From: Fusobacteriota bacterium
GTDB lineage: Bacteria > Fusobacteriota > Fusobacteriia > JAPLKR01
Direction of reading: 5' to 3'
NCBI GenBank assembly: GCA_026387965.1
Contig: JAPLKR010000027.1
Span: forward strand, 1-10,153
Length of the DNA stretch: 10,153 bases
Of this stretch, positions 1 to 6,974 are shown piece after piece. The notes below the pieces were generated by a model. That model searched no databases. It was not told the DNA's origin and saw nothing but the letters and a program-made list of their open reading frames with translations. Position 1 is the stretch's first letter; each line of letters begins with the position of its first letter. The translations under genes were made by a program, and so were the position numbers.

Positions 1-914
1 CCCGACTCCGCTAGGATAACCTCCAATAAACGTTCAGGGATTTTAAGAATTTTCAAAAAATTATGTAACTGTTTTTTACTGTTTTTTTCAAACTCACAAA
101 TTAAGAAGCTCTCTAACTGTTCAAAACTCCTAAAATTTTCATAGAGTAAATTCAACGATAATTTTGAGCTATTACCCATATAGCGAGATGCATCAATAAT
201 CGCAGGTCCGGAAAGACCAAAATGTGTGAATCCAATATCACCAACATGGCGCTTAATAACTTTTCCCTCTTCCCAAATGGAAATTTCAACGGATTTCAAC
301 CCCATTCCCATTAATGTTTTAAAGGGATTTGTTTTGATCCAAATAGGGGTGAGAGCAGGGGAAATTTTAGTCACTCTGTGCCCTAGCATCCTTGCCAAAA
401 TATATCCGTCTCCACTACTACCAAGAGATGCATAAGAGTTGCCTCCCGTTGCAATAACAAGGTGATGGCATTCAAACTCTCCATTAGAAGTTTTGATATA
501 ATAATTTCCGTCATACTTAACCTTTGTAACTGCTGTGTTGCAGCGAATTTTTTTATTTTTATTTTTCAAAAATTCTACAACATCCGTAGCTTTTAATGAT
601 TTAGGAAACACCTTTCCATCATCACGAGTAAAACTCTCTAATCCATTTTTTTTAAAATACAAAATCAAATCACTGTTAGAAAAACTTTTCAGCACGTGAG
701 ATACAAATTTTGTCTGATCCCCGTACTTCTCTTGAAACACTTTTAACTCTCCTGTGTGTGTATAGTTGCATTGCCCACCTCCACTAACAAGTATCTTTTT
801 TCCAACACACTCCATTTTTTCTAAAACAAGTGTATCTAAAGAATTTAGCTGTGCTCCACAAAAGAGCCCTGCTGCGCCTCCTCCGATGATAATTACGTCA
901 TATAAGTGCCCCAT
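1..914 (-). CDS. HI0933/BaiN-family FAD-dependent flavoprotein (partial, C-terminus beyond left edge)
   Basis: A flavin-dependent oxidoreductase of the HI0933-like family (YhiN/BaiN type). Start ATG is at 914-912 and 304 codons are visible before the window edge; the family is about 400 residues, so roughly the last quarter is missing. Seen: N-terminal FAD dinucleotide-binding loop IIIGGGAAGL (8-17), the family signature KKILVSGGGQCNYT (39-52, usually GGGRCN, here Gln for Arg), a second signature ATGGNSYASLGSSGDGY (155-171), and THFGLSGPA (230-238), a conserved block of this family. The start overlaps the last base of the upstream PHP gene's stop (TAATG), which implies translational coupling and makes it the third gene of an operon. 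Family members are cytoplasmic; most have no proven substrate, although BaiN is linked to bile-acid reduction in Clostridium. The reaction here is unknown. Confidence 0.93.
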   Translation of the reverse strand, partial: MGHLYDVIIIGGGAAGLFCGAQLNSLDTLVLEKMECVGKKILVSGGGQCNYTHTGELKVFQEKYGDQTKFVSHVLKSFSNSDLILYFKKNGLESFTRDDGKVFPKSLKATDVVEFLKNKNKKIRCNTAVTKVKYDGNYYIKTSNGEFECHHLVIATGGNSYASLGSSGDGYILARMLGHRVTKISPALTPIWIKTNPFKTLMGMGLKSVEISIWEEGKVIKRHVGDIGFTHFGLSGPAIIDASRYMGNSSKLSLNLLYENFRSFEQLESFLICEFEKNSKKQLHNFLKILKIPERLLEVILAES

Positions 915-1732
915 TATTTTCCCAACTTTTGAAATATTGGCTTTCTTTTTTCAAATAGTGTATAGTAGCCAAACCCAAGTGTTTGCAGTAGTTCTTCCGC
1001 TTTGGAGAATTCAAAACCGATATCTATTGCGCGATGAGCATCTGAGCCTACGGTAATAATCTCTCCACCAAGTGATTGGTATAGCTTAAGAATATCTTTT
1101 TTGGGGTGAAATTGATCAAGTCGATATCTTGTCCCCGAAGTGTTAAGTTCAATTCCTTTTCCATTTTCAATTAATTTCTTAAAAATCACTTCTAAAATAT
1201 CTCTATGTAACGTAAGATCAACATCTTTTGTCTCAAATTTTCCATACCTTATAATATAATCTATATGTCCGTATACATCAAACTCTGAAAAATTTTCCAT
1301 GCACGCTAAAATTTCTTCAAAATACCCTTGATAAAATTGAAATTGGGTCTTCCCTACTGCATATTCTGTCGCATCAAATCCAACATCATGCCCGCAAATT
1401 GTATGCGACGAAGCAATAATAAAATCAAACGGATATTTTTGAGCCACCTCTTTCAAATGTGCTTTAATCTGTGGTTGCATTCCAAATTCAATGCCTAAAC
1501 GGATATCTAATTCTTTTTGATGAATTTCTTTCAGCTTTAAAATTTCATCTTGGTAATTTCCTAAATTTAACCAATCTTTCGGATCAGAAAGAAATGGGTT
1601 TTCGTGCTCATAATGGTCTGTGATATAGATTTTTTCAAGACCTTTCTGCTTTGAAATGGATATAATATTATCAAAATTTTCTTGACTATCTGGTGAAAAA
1701 TTTGAATGTAAATGGCAATCTGCTTTTATCAT
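914..1732 (-). CDS. PHP-domain phosphoesterase, HisJ/HisK histidinol-phosphatase family
   Basis: 272 residues, the usual length for HisJ-type histidinol-phosphate phosphatases. The trinuclear metal site of the PHP fold is complete: DCHLHS (H7, H9), TDH (D39, H40), GIEFG (E82), SSH (H110), GHIDY (H156) and GSDAH (D231, H233). Such enzymes hydrolyse histidinol phosphate in the cytoplasm in the eighth step of histidine synthesis. No other his gene lies nearby, and the neighbours are an aldo/keto reductase and a flavoprotein, so another phosphate ester is possible; family membership is firm, substrate is not. A good ribosome site, AGGAGAAGG, sits just before the ATG. The gene begins 21 nt after the aldo/keto reductase stop and its own stop overlaps the flavoprotein start by one base, so the three are probably co-transcribed. 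Confidence 0.93.
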   Translation of the reverse strand: MIKADCHLHSNFSPDSQENFDNIISISKQKGLEKIYITDHYEHENPFLSDPKDWLNLGNYQDEILKLKEIHQKELDIRLGIEFGMQPQIKAHLKEVAQKYPFDFIIASSHTICGHDVGFDATEYAVGKTQFQFYQGYFEEILACMENFSEFDVYGHIDYIIRYGKFETKDVDLTLHRDILEVIFKKLIENGKGIELNTSGTRYRLDQFHPKKDILKLYQSLGGEIITVGSDAHRAIDIGFEFSKAEELLQTLGFGYYTLFEKRKPIFQKLGK

Positions 1733-1753
1733 TACCTTCTCCTAAAAAATAAT

Positions 1754-2719
1754 TTATGGTAGTCTATTTCCTCGTGACAAAATAAATAATTTATACCACT
1801 CCTCATTACTTAGTTCAAAATTAAGGCTCTCTGTGGCGTTATAAATCCGTTGTAAATTAGTAGTTCCAATGATAGGTTGGATCCCCGCTGGGTGCTTCAA
1901 AAGAAACCCAAGTACAATAGCTTCGTGACTTACGTGATATTTTGAAGAGAGCTCCATTACATAGGCTTTTGTTTGATGAATGTTGGTACCTTCTCCTGAA
2001 ATGTCGCTCCCTGAAAATTTACCTTTTGCTAAACTCTCCCATGCTTGTATCTGAATTCCATGAAGTTTGCTATAGTCTAAAAGCCCAGGTGAAAAAAAGT
2101 GCTTAGAACCTTCACTTCTACCCGCTAATATTTGTTCTTCTAAAAAACCCACCTGTTCAAGACTCATTTGCATTTGATTTATTATGATGGGGAAATTAAG
2201 ATATTTACTTAAAAGTTCTATCTGATAACCATGCATATTCGAAACCCCTAAATGAGAAAACTTACCTTGATTTTTTAATTTATTAAGTGTGTCTGCCACC
2301 TCTTCTATCTTCATTAATAAGTCTGTTCTATGAAGAAGAAGTATATCAATTTTATCAATATTCAATCTTTTCAGTATTCCCTCAACACTTTGAGTTATCC
2401 ACCCATGAGATAAGTCATAATACCCAAAAGGAAAGGGATCCTCAAGCTTAATTGAGCATTTAGACTGAAGTATCATCTTTTCTTTAAACTCAGGCCGTCT
2501 TGCCAGCGCTCTAGAAAAAACTTCTTCAGATTTTCCACGACAATAGATATCTGCATGGTCAAAATAATTAATACCGTGTTCAAAGCATAGTTCAATTATT
2601 TTCTCAGCTTGGATAATGCTCTCAAGTGTTATCGCAGAGCTATCCCAACTCCCACCCATATTCATGCAACCATAGATTAATCTAGATGCATGAGGAATAA
2701 TTTTTTGAATAGAAATCAT
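1754..2719 (-). CDS. Aldo/keto reductase, YdhF-like
   Basis: 321-residue NAD(P)H-dependent aldo/keto reductase with a TIM-barrel fold, cytoplasmic. The catalytic tetrad is visible: D54 and Y59 in YFDHADIY, K87 in LQSKCSI and H130 in LLLHRTD. The overall pattern, including HADIY, SKC, LLHR, GVSN (157-160), the AWE segment and PIIGTTNLQRI near the C-terminus, closely resembles E. coli YdhF, an oxidoreductase of unknown substrate. The start ATG follows GGAGG with only four bases between; no better start exists. It is the first gene of the operon with the PHP phosphoesterase and the flavoprotein, with a promoter candidate just upstream. The association of a reductase, a phosphatase and a flavoenzyme suggests a small metabolic pathway, but that is inference. 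Carbonyl substrate unknown. Confidence 0.93.
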   Translation of the reverse strand: MISIQKIIPHASRLIYGCMNMGGSWDSSAITLESIIQAEKIIELCFEHGINYFDHADIYCRGKSEEVFSRALARRPEFKEKMILQSKCSIKLEDPFPFGYYDLSHGWITQSVEGILKRLNIDKIDILLLHRTDLLMKIEEVADTLNKLKNQGKFSHLGVSNMHGYQIELLSKYLNFPIIINQMQMSLEQVGFLEEQILAGRSEGSKHFFSPGLLDYSKLHGIQIQAWESLAKGKFSGSDISGEGTNIHQTKAYVMELSSKYHVSHEAIVLGFLLKHPAGIQPIIGTTNLQRIYNATESLNFELSNEEWYKLFILSRGNRLP

Positions 2720-2740
2720 ACATCCTCCGTTTTTATTTAT

Positions 2741-2769
2741 ATTGTATCACAGTGTCATTAAAAAGATAA
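2741..2769 (-). promoter_or_regulatory. Candidate sigma-70-type promoter of the aldo/keto reductase operon
   Basis: Read on the minus strand, TACAAT (-10, at 2746-2741) lies 17 bases after TTATCT (-35, 2769-2764). The -10 matches the consensus in five of six positions, the -35 is weak. It lies about 20 bases upstream of the reductase start and immediately after the terminator of the ABC-F gene. Confidence 0.45.
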
Positions 2770-2770
2770 C

Positions 2771-2798
2771 AAAAAAGACCCTAAAAAATTTTAGGATC
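2771..2798 (-). terminator. Intrinsic terminator after the ABC-F gene
   Basis: On the minus strand GATCCTAAAA and TTTTAGGGTC form a stem of about nine pairs (one G-T) around a tiny AT loop, followed by six T. It begins eight bases past the ABC-F stop codon. This separates the ABC-F transcript from the downstream reductase operon. Confidence 0.8.
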
Positions 2799-2806
2799 TA
2801 AATATT

Positions 2807-4432
2807 TTATGCGTACATCTCTTCTAATTTGCTTTGTAGCTCTTCATCCGAGATAAATTCGTCGTAAGAGGACTCTCTGTTAACTGCCCCTTTAGGCGTT
2901 AATTCAATTACTCTATTACACACAGTTTGAATAAACTCATGATCATTTTCAATTAAAAGAATGGTTCCTTTAAATGCCGATAGTCCATTATTTACTGCTG
3001 TAATAGATTCAAGATCTAAATGGTTGGTTGGCTCATCAAGTACCAGCACATTCGCACCACTCAGCATTAATTTAGAAAACATACATCTTACTTTTTCTCC
3101 ACCTGACAAAACAGAAACTTTTTTAAATACTTCATCTCCAGAAAAAAGCATTCTTCCTAAAAATCCTCTCAGAAAAGTCTCGGTTTGATCCTTTGGAGAA
3201 TACTGTCTGAGCCATTCTACAAGATTTTCTTGACTTCCATCAAAGAAGTTTGCATTGTCTTTAGGGTAATAATTTCGTGACGTTGTTACCCCCCACGTAA
3301 AACTACCACTATCTACTTCAACCTCTCCCATAAGAATTTGAAATAGTAGGGATTTTGCTCTCTCATCACGACTTATAAATACTGTCTTATCCCCAGGATT
3401 AATTGAAAAAGTAATGTTGTCTAAAACTTTTTCACCATTGACTGATTTTGTTAATCCTTCAACTGTTAACATGTTGTTTCCTGCATCTCTATCTGGTGAA
3501 AACCCAACAAATGGATACCGTCTTGAAGAGGGCTTAATGTCTTCTATGGTTAATTTTTCAAGTAGTTTTTTTCGCGAAGTTGCTTGCCTTGCTTTTGACG
3601 CATTTGATCCAAATCTTGCAATAAAATCACGAAGGTCTTTTGCTTTTTCTTCAGTTTTCTTATTTTGATTCTTCATAAGTTGAAGGGCTAGTTGACTCGA
3701 TTGATACCAAAAATCATAATTCCCAGGCGTTAGTCTAATTTTGCCAAAATCCACATCGGCCATATGAGTACATACTTTATTCAAAAAATGGCGATCATGT
3801 GAAACGACAATAACCGTATTTTCAAAATTCAACAAGAACTCTTCAAACCACATAACAGCTTTAATATCTAAGTGATTCGTTGGCTCATCGAGTATAAGTA
3901 CATCAGGGTTTCCAAACAAGGCTTGAGCAAGTAGCACCTTTACCTTTTGTTCAGCAGTTAACTCTTTCATTAATTTAGAGTGCTTATCTTTTGGGATATT
4001 CAGACCCACTAGGAATTTACCCGCATTTGACTCTGCTTCCCATCCATCAAGTTCAGCAAAACGTTCCTCAAGTTCAGCAACTCTCATCCCATCTTCACTT
4101 TCAAAATCCAAATCTGGTTTAGAATAGATATAATCCTTTTCTTTCATAATTTCTATTAATTCTTTATGCCCTTGGAGCACTGTAGTTAATACATCATACT
4201 CATCAAACTCAAAGTGGTTTTGATTCAATACAGAAAGTCTCTTTTTTGCATCTAATATAATTTTCCCAGTATCAGGATCAATTTCTTTAGAAAGAATTTT
4301 CAAAAAAGTGGATTTTCCAGCACCATTCGCACCAATAACGCCATAACAATTTCCTTCAGAAAATTTTATATTTACATCATCAAAAAGTTTTCGTCCTCCA
4401 AATTGTAGACTCACATCAATAACGTTTAACAT
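2807..4432 (-). CDS. ykpA: ABC-F family ATPase, YkpA/YbiT subgroup
   Basis: 541 residues, two ABC ATPase domains in one chain and no membrane segment: a ribosome-associated ABC-F protein expected to act on translating ribosomes. Domain 1: Walker A GANGAGKST (34-42), degenerate signature LTAEQ (158-162), Walker B LILDEPTNHLD (179-189), H-switch SHD (211-213). Linker about 240-305 with many Lys/Arg. Domain 2: degenerate Walker A around SRDERAKS (354-361), intact LSGGE (442-446), Walker B LVLDEPTNHLD (463-473), H-switch replaced by END (495-497). Sequence blocks such as KVKVLLAQALFGNPDV and TSRKKLL match B. subtilis YkpA closely as I recall it. An in-frame ATG at 4510 exists, but it lies upstream of the promoter; the ATG at 4432 follows AAAGAGGTG and gives the family's usual N-terminus MLNVIDVSL. 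Single gene with its own promoter and terminator. The exact ribosomal role of this subgroup is poorly known. Confidence 0.95.
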   Translation of the reverse strand: MLNVIDVSLQFGGRKLFDDVNIKFSEGNCYGVIGANGAGKSTFLKILSKEIDPDTGKIILDAKKRLSVLNQNHFEFDEYDVLTTVLQGHKELIEIMKEKDYIYSKPDLDFESEDGMRVAELEERFAELDGWEAESNAGKFLVGLNIPKDKHSKLMKELTAEQKVKVLLAQALFGNPDVLILDEPTNHLDIKAVMWFEEFLLNFENTVIVVSHDRHFLNKVCTHMADVDFGKIRLTPGNYDFWYQSSQLALQLMKNQNKKTEEKAKDLRDFIARFGSNASKARQATSRKKLLEKLTIEDIKPSSRRYPFVGFSPDRDAGNNMLTVEGLTKSVNGEKVLDNITFSINPGDKTVFISRDERAKSLLFQILMGEVEVDSGSFTWGVTTSRNYYPKDNANFFDGSQENLVEWLRQYSPKDQTETFLRGFLGRMLFSGDEVFKKVSVLSGGEKVRCMFSKLMLSGANVLVLDEPTNHLDLESITAVNNGLSAFKGTILLIENDHEFIQTVCNRVIELTPKGAVNRESSYDEFISDEELQSKLEEMYA

Positions 4433-4438
4433 TGCTTG

Positions 4439-4447
4439 CACCTCTTT
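4439..4447 (-). promoter_or_regulatory. Ribosome binding site deciding the ABC-F start
   Basis: AAAGAGGTG on the minus strand, six bases before ATG 4432. It supports this start over the upstream in-frame ATG at 4510. Confidence 0.85.
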
Positions 4448-4465
4448 ATAATAATTATATTCTCT

Positions 4466-4495
4466 ATTATACCATATTTGCGGGTGTATTGACAA
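4466..4495 (-). promoter_or_regulatory. Strong promoter of the ABC-F gene
   Basis: Minus strand TTGTCA (-35, 4495-4490), 18-base spacer, then perfect TATAAT (-10, 4471-4466) preceded by TGG, an extended -10. The transcription start should fall near 4459, about 27 bases before the ATG at 4432. Confidence 0.85.
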
Positions 4496-4508
4496 TAGTT
4501 TAAAAAAC

Positions 4509-4538
4509 AAAAAAAATAGAAATTAATCTACTTTTTTT
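4509..4538. terminator. AT-rich hairpin, possible terminator of the small exported protein gene
   Basis: Arms 4509-4520 and 4527-4538 pair over twelve positions (TAGA/TCTA plus A-tract/T-tract and one G-T) with the loop AATTAA. It begins five bases past the stop of the gene at 4544-4948. Because the arms are A and T runs, it could act in either direction. Stability is low, hence moderate confidence. Confidence 0.45.
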
Positions 4539-4543
4539 ATTTA

Positions 4544-4948
4544 TTATGCTTGAGCCGTTGTATTAACTGTATGGACTTGGTCCATTGTATGCCCATGATT
4601 TCCAAAATTTTGAGATGGAATATGCATAGCAGTATAACTATTTTCAGTTATTATTTTCGAATCATTATCTGCAACCATTTTATGTTTTGATTCACTACCA
4701 CTAAAACTTGCTACTAACCCGTCACTTTGTTTTCCATTTTCACTACTCTTTTGTTCAGGAAGAAAACTGTATTTTGAATATTGATAATTTATACCATATC
4801 CATATATATTTTGTCTAGATATGTTCGTAAGCATATTATATGATGATGTTAGTGATGCTCTGTAGTCACTCATTGTACTTGCAAAACCCACTGATGACAC
4901 CAGAATCACAGCACCTAAAATCATTCCTAAAATCGATAATTTTCTCAT
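4544..4948 (-). CDS. Small exported protein of unknown function
   Basis: 134 residues, not recognised. The N-terminus is a clear Sec signal peptide: MRK, a hydrophobic core LSILGMILGAVILVSSVG, and a likely cleavage after GFA (about residue 23). The mature part of about 110 residues is polar and low in complexity: Tyr-rich at 29-61 (several NxYGYGINYQYSKYS-like tyrosines), Ser-rich at 68-90, and with scattered histidines near the end (H109, H118, H120, H126). It has no cysteine and no second membrane segment, so it should be periplasmic or secreted. An in-frame ATG at 4996 was rejected because the ATG at 4948 has GGGAGG six bases upstream and starts the signal peptide. It is divergently transcribed from the outer-membrane-like protein gene at 5114 and ends in its own possible terminator. 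No function can be assigned. Confidence 0.75.
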   Translation of the reverse strand: MRKLSILGMILGAVILVSSVGFASTMSDYRASLTSSYNMLTNISRQNIYGYGINYQYSKYSFLPEQKSSENGKQSDGLVASFSGSESKHKMVADNDSKIITENSYTAMHIPSQNFGNHGHTMDQVHTVNTTAQA

Positions 4949-4953
4949 ATTTG

Positions 4954-4959
4954 CCTCCC
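4954..4959 (-). promoter_or_regulatory. Ribosome binding site deciding the start of the small exported protein
   Basis: GGGAGG on the minus strand, five bases before ATG 4948. The alternative upstream ATG at 4996 has no comparable site. Confidence 0.8.
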
Positions 4960-5001
4960 TTAATTTTAATAGTTTTGATACCCTAAGTCTACGCAAAAAA
5001 C

Positions 5002-5029
5002 ATTATGCAATCTCTTAAAATCAACTCAA
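5002..5029 (-). promoter_or_regulatory. Candidate promoter of the small exported protein gene
   Basis: Minus strand TTGAGT (-35, 5029-5024), 16-base spacer, CATAAT (-10, 5007-5002). This would give a leader of about 45 bases. It lies back to back with the plus-strand promoter at 5035-5064, so a shared regulator is possible. Confidence 0.5.
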
Positions 5030-5034
5030 TTATT

Positions 5035-5064
5035 TTGTCATATAAAAATCTCAAATTTTATGAT
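5035..5064 (+). promoter_or_regulatory. Promoter of the outer-membrane protein / trhP / FKBP operon
   Basis: TTGTCA (-35, 5035-5040), 18-base spacer, TATGAT (-10, 5059-5064), each five of six to consensus. Transcription would start near 5071, giving a leader of about 43 bases. It is followed by no competing start codon with a ribosome site until 5114. Confidence 0.65.
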
Positions 5065-5103
5065 AGAGAATTTTGCTAAGATATGATAAAATGTTAATAG
5101 AAT

Positions 5104-5107
5104 GGAG
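5104..5107 (+). promoter_or_regulatory. Ribosome binding site deciding the start at 5114
   Basis: GGAG, six bases before ATG 5114. The in-frame ATG at 5102 overlaps this site and has none of its own, so 5114 is preferred. Confidence 0.7.
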
Positions 5108-5113
5108 AAAATT

Positions 5114-5731
5114 ATGAAAAAAAAACTGATCTATATAATTTTTTTTATCTTTTCTTTTTATATTTTCGCTGGAGAACTCTCAATCTCTCCTGCCTTGATT
5201 TTCCCCTCAACCCTAGATTTTAATTACAACGGTTCAAATAAAGTGGATAGCGAAGCAATGCTCGGCGTGAGCATCGATTATCTTTTCCCATTAACAAGTG
5301 ACCTGCTTCTTGGTATCGGTGGAAAATTTTTACTTCCTGCAAAATCTAATCAAACAAAAAGTGTTGGAAACTCTCTATTTAGTATGGCTACTCCTTATGT
5401 AGATATGTGTTATATTGTGTTTCAAAACGATAAATTAGAGCAGGAACAGCAAAATATTAAACAAACATTTCTAGAATTTCAAGCAGGCTATCCCATTCTC
5501 TATGGAATCAATCAAACTAGCTTTACTCAAATTTCTGGGCTTGAAAACACCCGTGCAAAATCAAATTACTATTTCGCAGTAGGACTTGGTACAATCCAAA
5601 ATCATATCTTTGCAAATGTACTTTATACCATTCAATTATTTCAATTGAGTGGACAAAATTCATCTAATGAGTGTGTTCACGGAAATCTTTGGTTTCCGGC
5701 AACGCAGCTAAACATTGGATATACACTTTAG
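5114..5731 (+). CDS. Probable outer-membrane beta-barrel protein, unknown function
   Basis: 205 residues from ATG 5114. A signal peptide is plain: MKKK, then the hydrophobic LIYIIFFIFSFYIFA, with likely cleavage near residue 19. The mature protein alternates hydrophobic and polar residues in several stretches rich in Gly, Tyr and Phe that look like membrane beta strands, for example around 50-75 (GVSIDYLFPL, LLLGIGGKFLLP), 119-131, 151-178 (NYYFAVGLGTI, IFANVLYTIQLF) and the last strand TQLNIGYTL. It ends in Leu rather than the classical Phe. No family is recognised by eye; a small porin-like or OmpA-barrel-like protein of about eight strands is possible. It is the first gene of an operon: its TAG stop overlaps the ribosome site of trhP. 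The strand pattern is inference, the signal peptide is directly visible. Confidence 0.72.
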   Translation: MKKKLIYIIFFIFSFYIFAGELSISPALIFPSTLDFNYNGSNKVDSEAMLGVSIDYLFPLTSDLLLGIGGKFLLPAKSNQTKSVGNSLFSMATPYVDMCYIVFQNDKLEQEQQNIKQTFLEFQAGYPILYGINQTSFTQISGLENTRAKSNYYFAVGLGTIQNHIFANVLYTIQLFQLSGQNSSNECVHGNLWFPATQLNIGYTL

Positions 5732-5734
5732 GAG
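5731..5734 (+). promoter_or_regulatory. Ribosome binding site for the TTG start of trhP
   Basis: GGAG whose first base is the last base of the preceding TAG stop; six bases (CATAAT) separate it from TTG 5741. It supports the rare TTG start. Confidence 0.8.
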
Positions 5735-5740
5735 CATAAT

Positions 5741-6973
5741 TTGAAAAAAATCGAACTACTTTCCCCAGCGGGAAACCCAGAAAAACTAGAAGTAGCTTTT
5801 CATTATGGAGCCGATGCCGTTTACCTTGGCGGTCAAATCTTCACAATGAGAGCCATGAATTCTAACTTTAACCATGATGAACTTAAATGGGCTGTTGAAT
5901 ATTCTCACAATCTTGGTAAAAAAGTCTATGTTACTGTTAACACAATCCCTTTTAGCAACGAACTTCCTGCCTTAGAAGAATATGTAAAGTTTTTAAATAC
6001 CATCAAAGTTGACGGGGTTATCGTATCAGATCTTGGCGTTTTCCAAATGGTTAGAGAAAATACCAATTTAAATATCAGTATTAGCACACAAGCGAGTAAT
6101 ACTAACTGGAAAAGTGTCAAGTTATGGCACGATATGGGAGCAAAAAGAATTGTACTTGCCCGTGAACTCTCGCTTGATGATATTAAAATTATCAAAGATA
6201 ATGTTCCTACCGTTGAAATTGAAACTTTCATACATGGGGCAATGTGCATGTCTATCTCTGGTCGATGTCTTCTGTCAAACTATTTAACTGCAAGAGATGC
6301 AAACCGTGGGGCTTGTGCTCATCCTTGTCGTTGGAAATACTACCTTATGGAAGAGAAAAGGCCAGGTGAATTCTTCCCCGTTTTTGAAGATGATAATGGG
6401 GCTTATATTTTTGATTCTAAAGATATCTGTACCATCGAAGTATTTGATGAACTGCTTAATGCAGGTGTAGATTCTTTAAAAATAGAGGGACGTATGAAAG
6501 GCATTAATTATGTTGCTTCCGTAACTAAAGCCTATCGTGAAGCTTTAGATAGCTTCGAAAGTGGCAATTATAACTATGACTCTAAATGGTTAGATGAACT
6601 TCAAACAGTAAGCCATCGTCACTATATCCCTGGGTTTTTAAAAGGAAAGCCCGATAGTCAATCACACAACTATTTTGATGCCTCATATAAACAGACCCAT
6701 AAAATGGTGGGAAAAGTAGAAGCTATCGAAGCTGGACTATATAAAATTGCTGTTCGAAATCAAATTAAAGTTGGCGATGAAGTTGAGGCAGTAACACCTC
6801 ATCCTGGAATTAATAAATTTATTTTAGGTAAAATGCTAGACTTTGAAACAAAAGCAGAAATTTCAGTAGCAAACCCCAATTCAACTGTGTTAATAGCATC
6901 AAGTATTCCTCTACAAGTACTTGATTTATTAAGAGTAAAATCAGAAAACGAAACTAGAGGAGGAGAGAGATAA
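5741..6973 (+). CDS. trhP: tRNA 5-hydroxyuridine synthesis protein TrhP (peptidase U32 family)
   Basis: 410 residues, slightly shorter than E. coli TrhP (YegQ). TrhP hydroxylates U34 of certain tRNAs, drawing on prephenate, in the cytoplasm. The U32 family signature is present: ETFIHGAMCMSISGRCLLS (161-179). Other family blocks are ELLSPAGNPEKLEVAFHYGA (5-24, substrate-barrel start), SISTQASNTN (113-122), RGACAHPCRWKYYL (189-202) and SLKIEGRMKG (245-254). Cysteines C169, C176, C192 and C230 sit where the U32 relatives UbiU/YegQ carry cluster-binding cysteines (from memory), so an iron-sulfur cluster is expected. The older label collagenase-like protease is probably misleading. The start is TTG with GGAG six bases upstream; no in-frame ATG fits. 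It is the middle gene of an operon, nine bases after the outer-membrane protein gene and one base before the FKBP gene. B. subtilis has two paralogues (YrrN/YrrO); this is the longer, YrrO-like form. Confidence 0.92.
   Translation: MKKIELLSPAGNPEKLEVAFHYGADAVYLGGQIFTMRAMNSNFNHDELKWAVEYSHNLGKKVYVTVNTIPFSNELPALEEYVKFLNTIKVDGVIVSDLGVFQMVRENTNLNISISTQASNTNWKSVKLWHDMGAKRIVLARELSLDDIKIIKDNVPTVEIETFIHGAMCMSISGRCLLSNYLTARDANRGACAHPCRWKYYLMEEKRPGEFFPVFEDDNGAYIFDSKDICTIEVFDELLNAGVDSLKIEGRMKGINYVASVTKAYREALDSFESGNYNYDSKWLDELQTVSHRHYIPGFLKGKPDSQSHNYFDASYKQTHKMVGKVEAIEAGLYKIAVRNQIKVGDEVEAVTPHPGINKFILGKMLDFETKAEISVANPNSTVLIASSIPLQVLDLLRVKSENETRGGER
6958..6963 (+). promoter_or_regulatory. Ribosome binding site of the FKBP gene
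   Basis: Perfect AGGAGG inside a purine run at the end of trhP, 11 bases before ATG 6975; the run continues AGAGAGA closer to the start. It lies within the coding sequence of trhP, which fits translational coupling. Confidence 0.75.
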
Positions 6974-6974
6974 T

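Noticed and set aside
226-1056. Plus-strand open frames at 226-435 and 766-1056
   Set aside because: Both are antisense shadows of the flavoprotein and PHP genes, whose motifs are unmistakable.
4433-4510. N-terminal extension of the ABC-F protein to the in-frame ATG at 4510
   Set aside because: The extension crosses a consensus -35/-10 promoter, and the ATG at 4432 has a good ribosome site and the family's normal N-terminus.
4949-4996. N-terminal extension of the small exported protein to ATG 4996
   Set aside because: It would bury the signal peptide behind 16 charged residues, and GGGAGG sits directly before ATG 4948.
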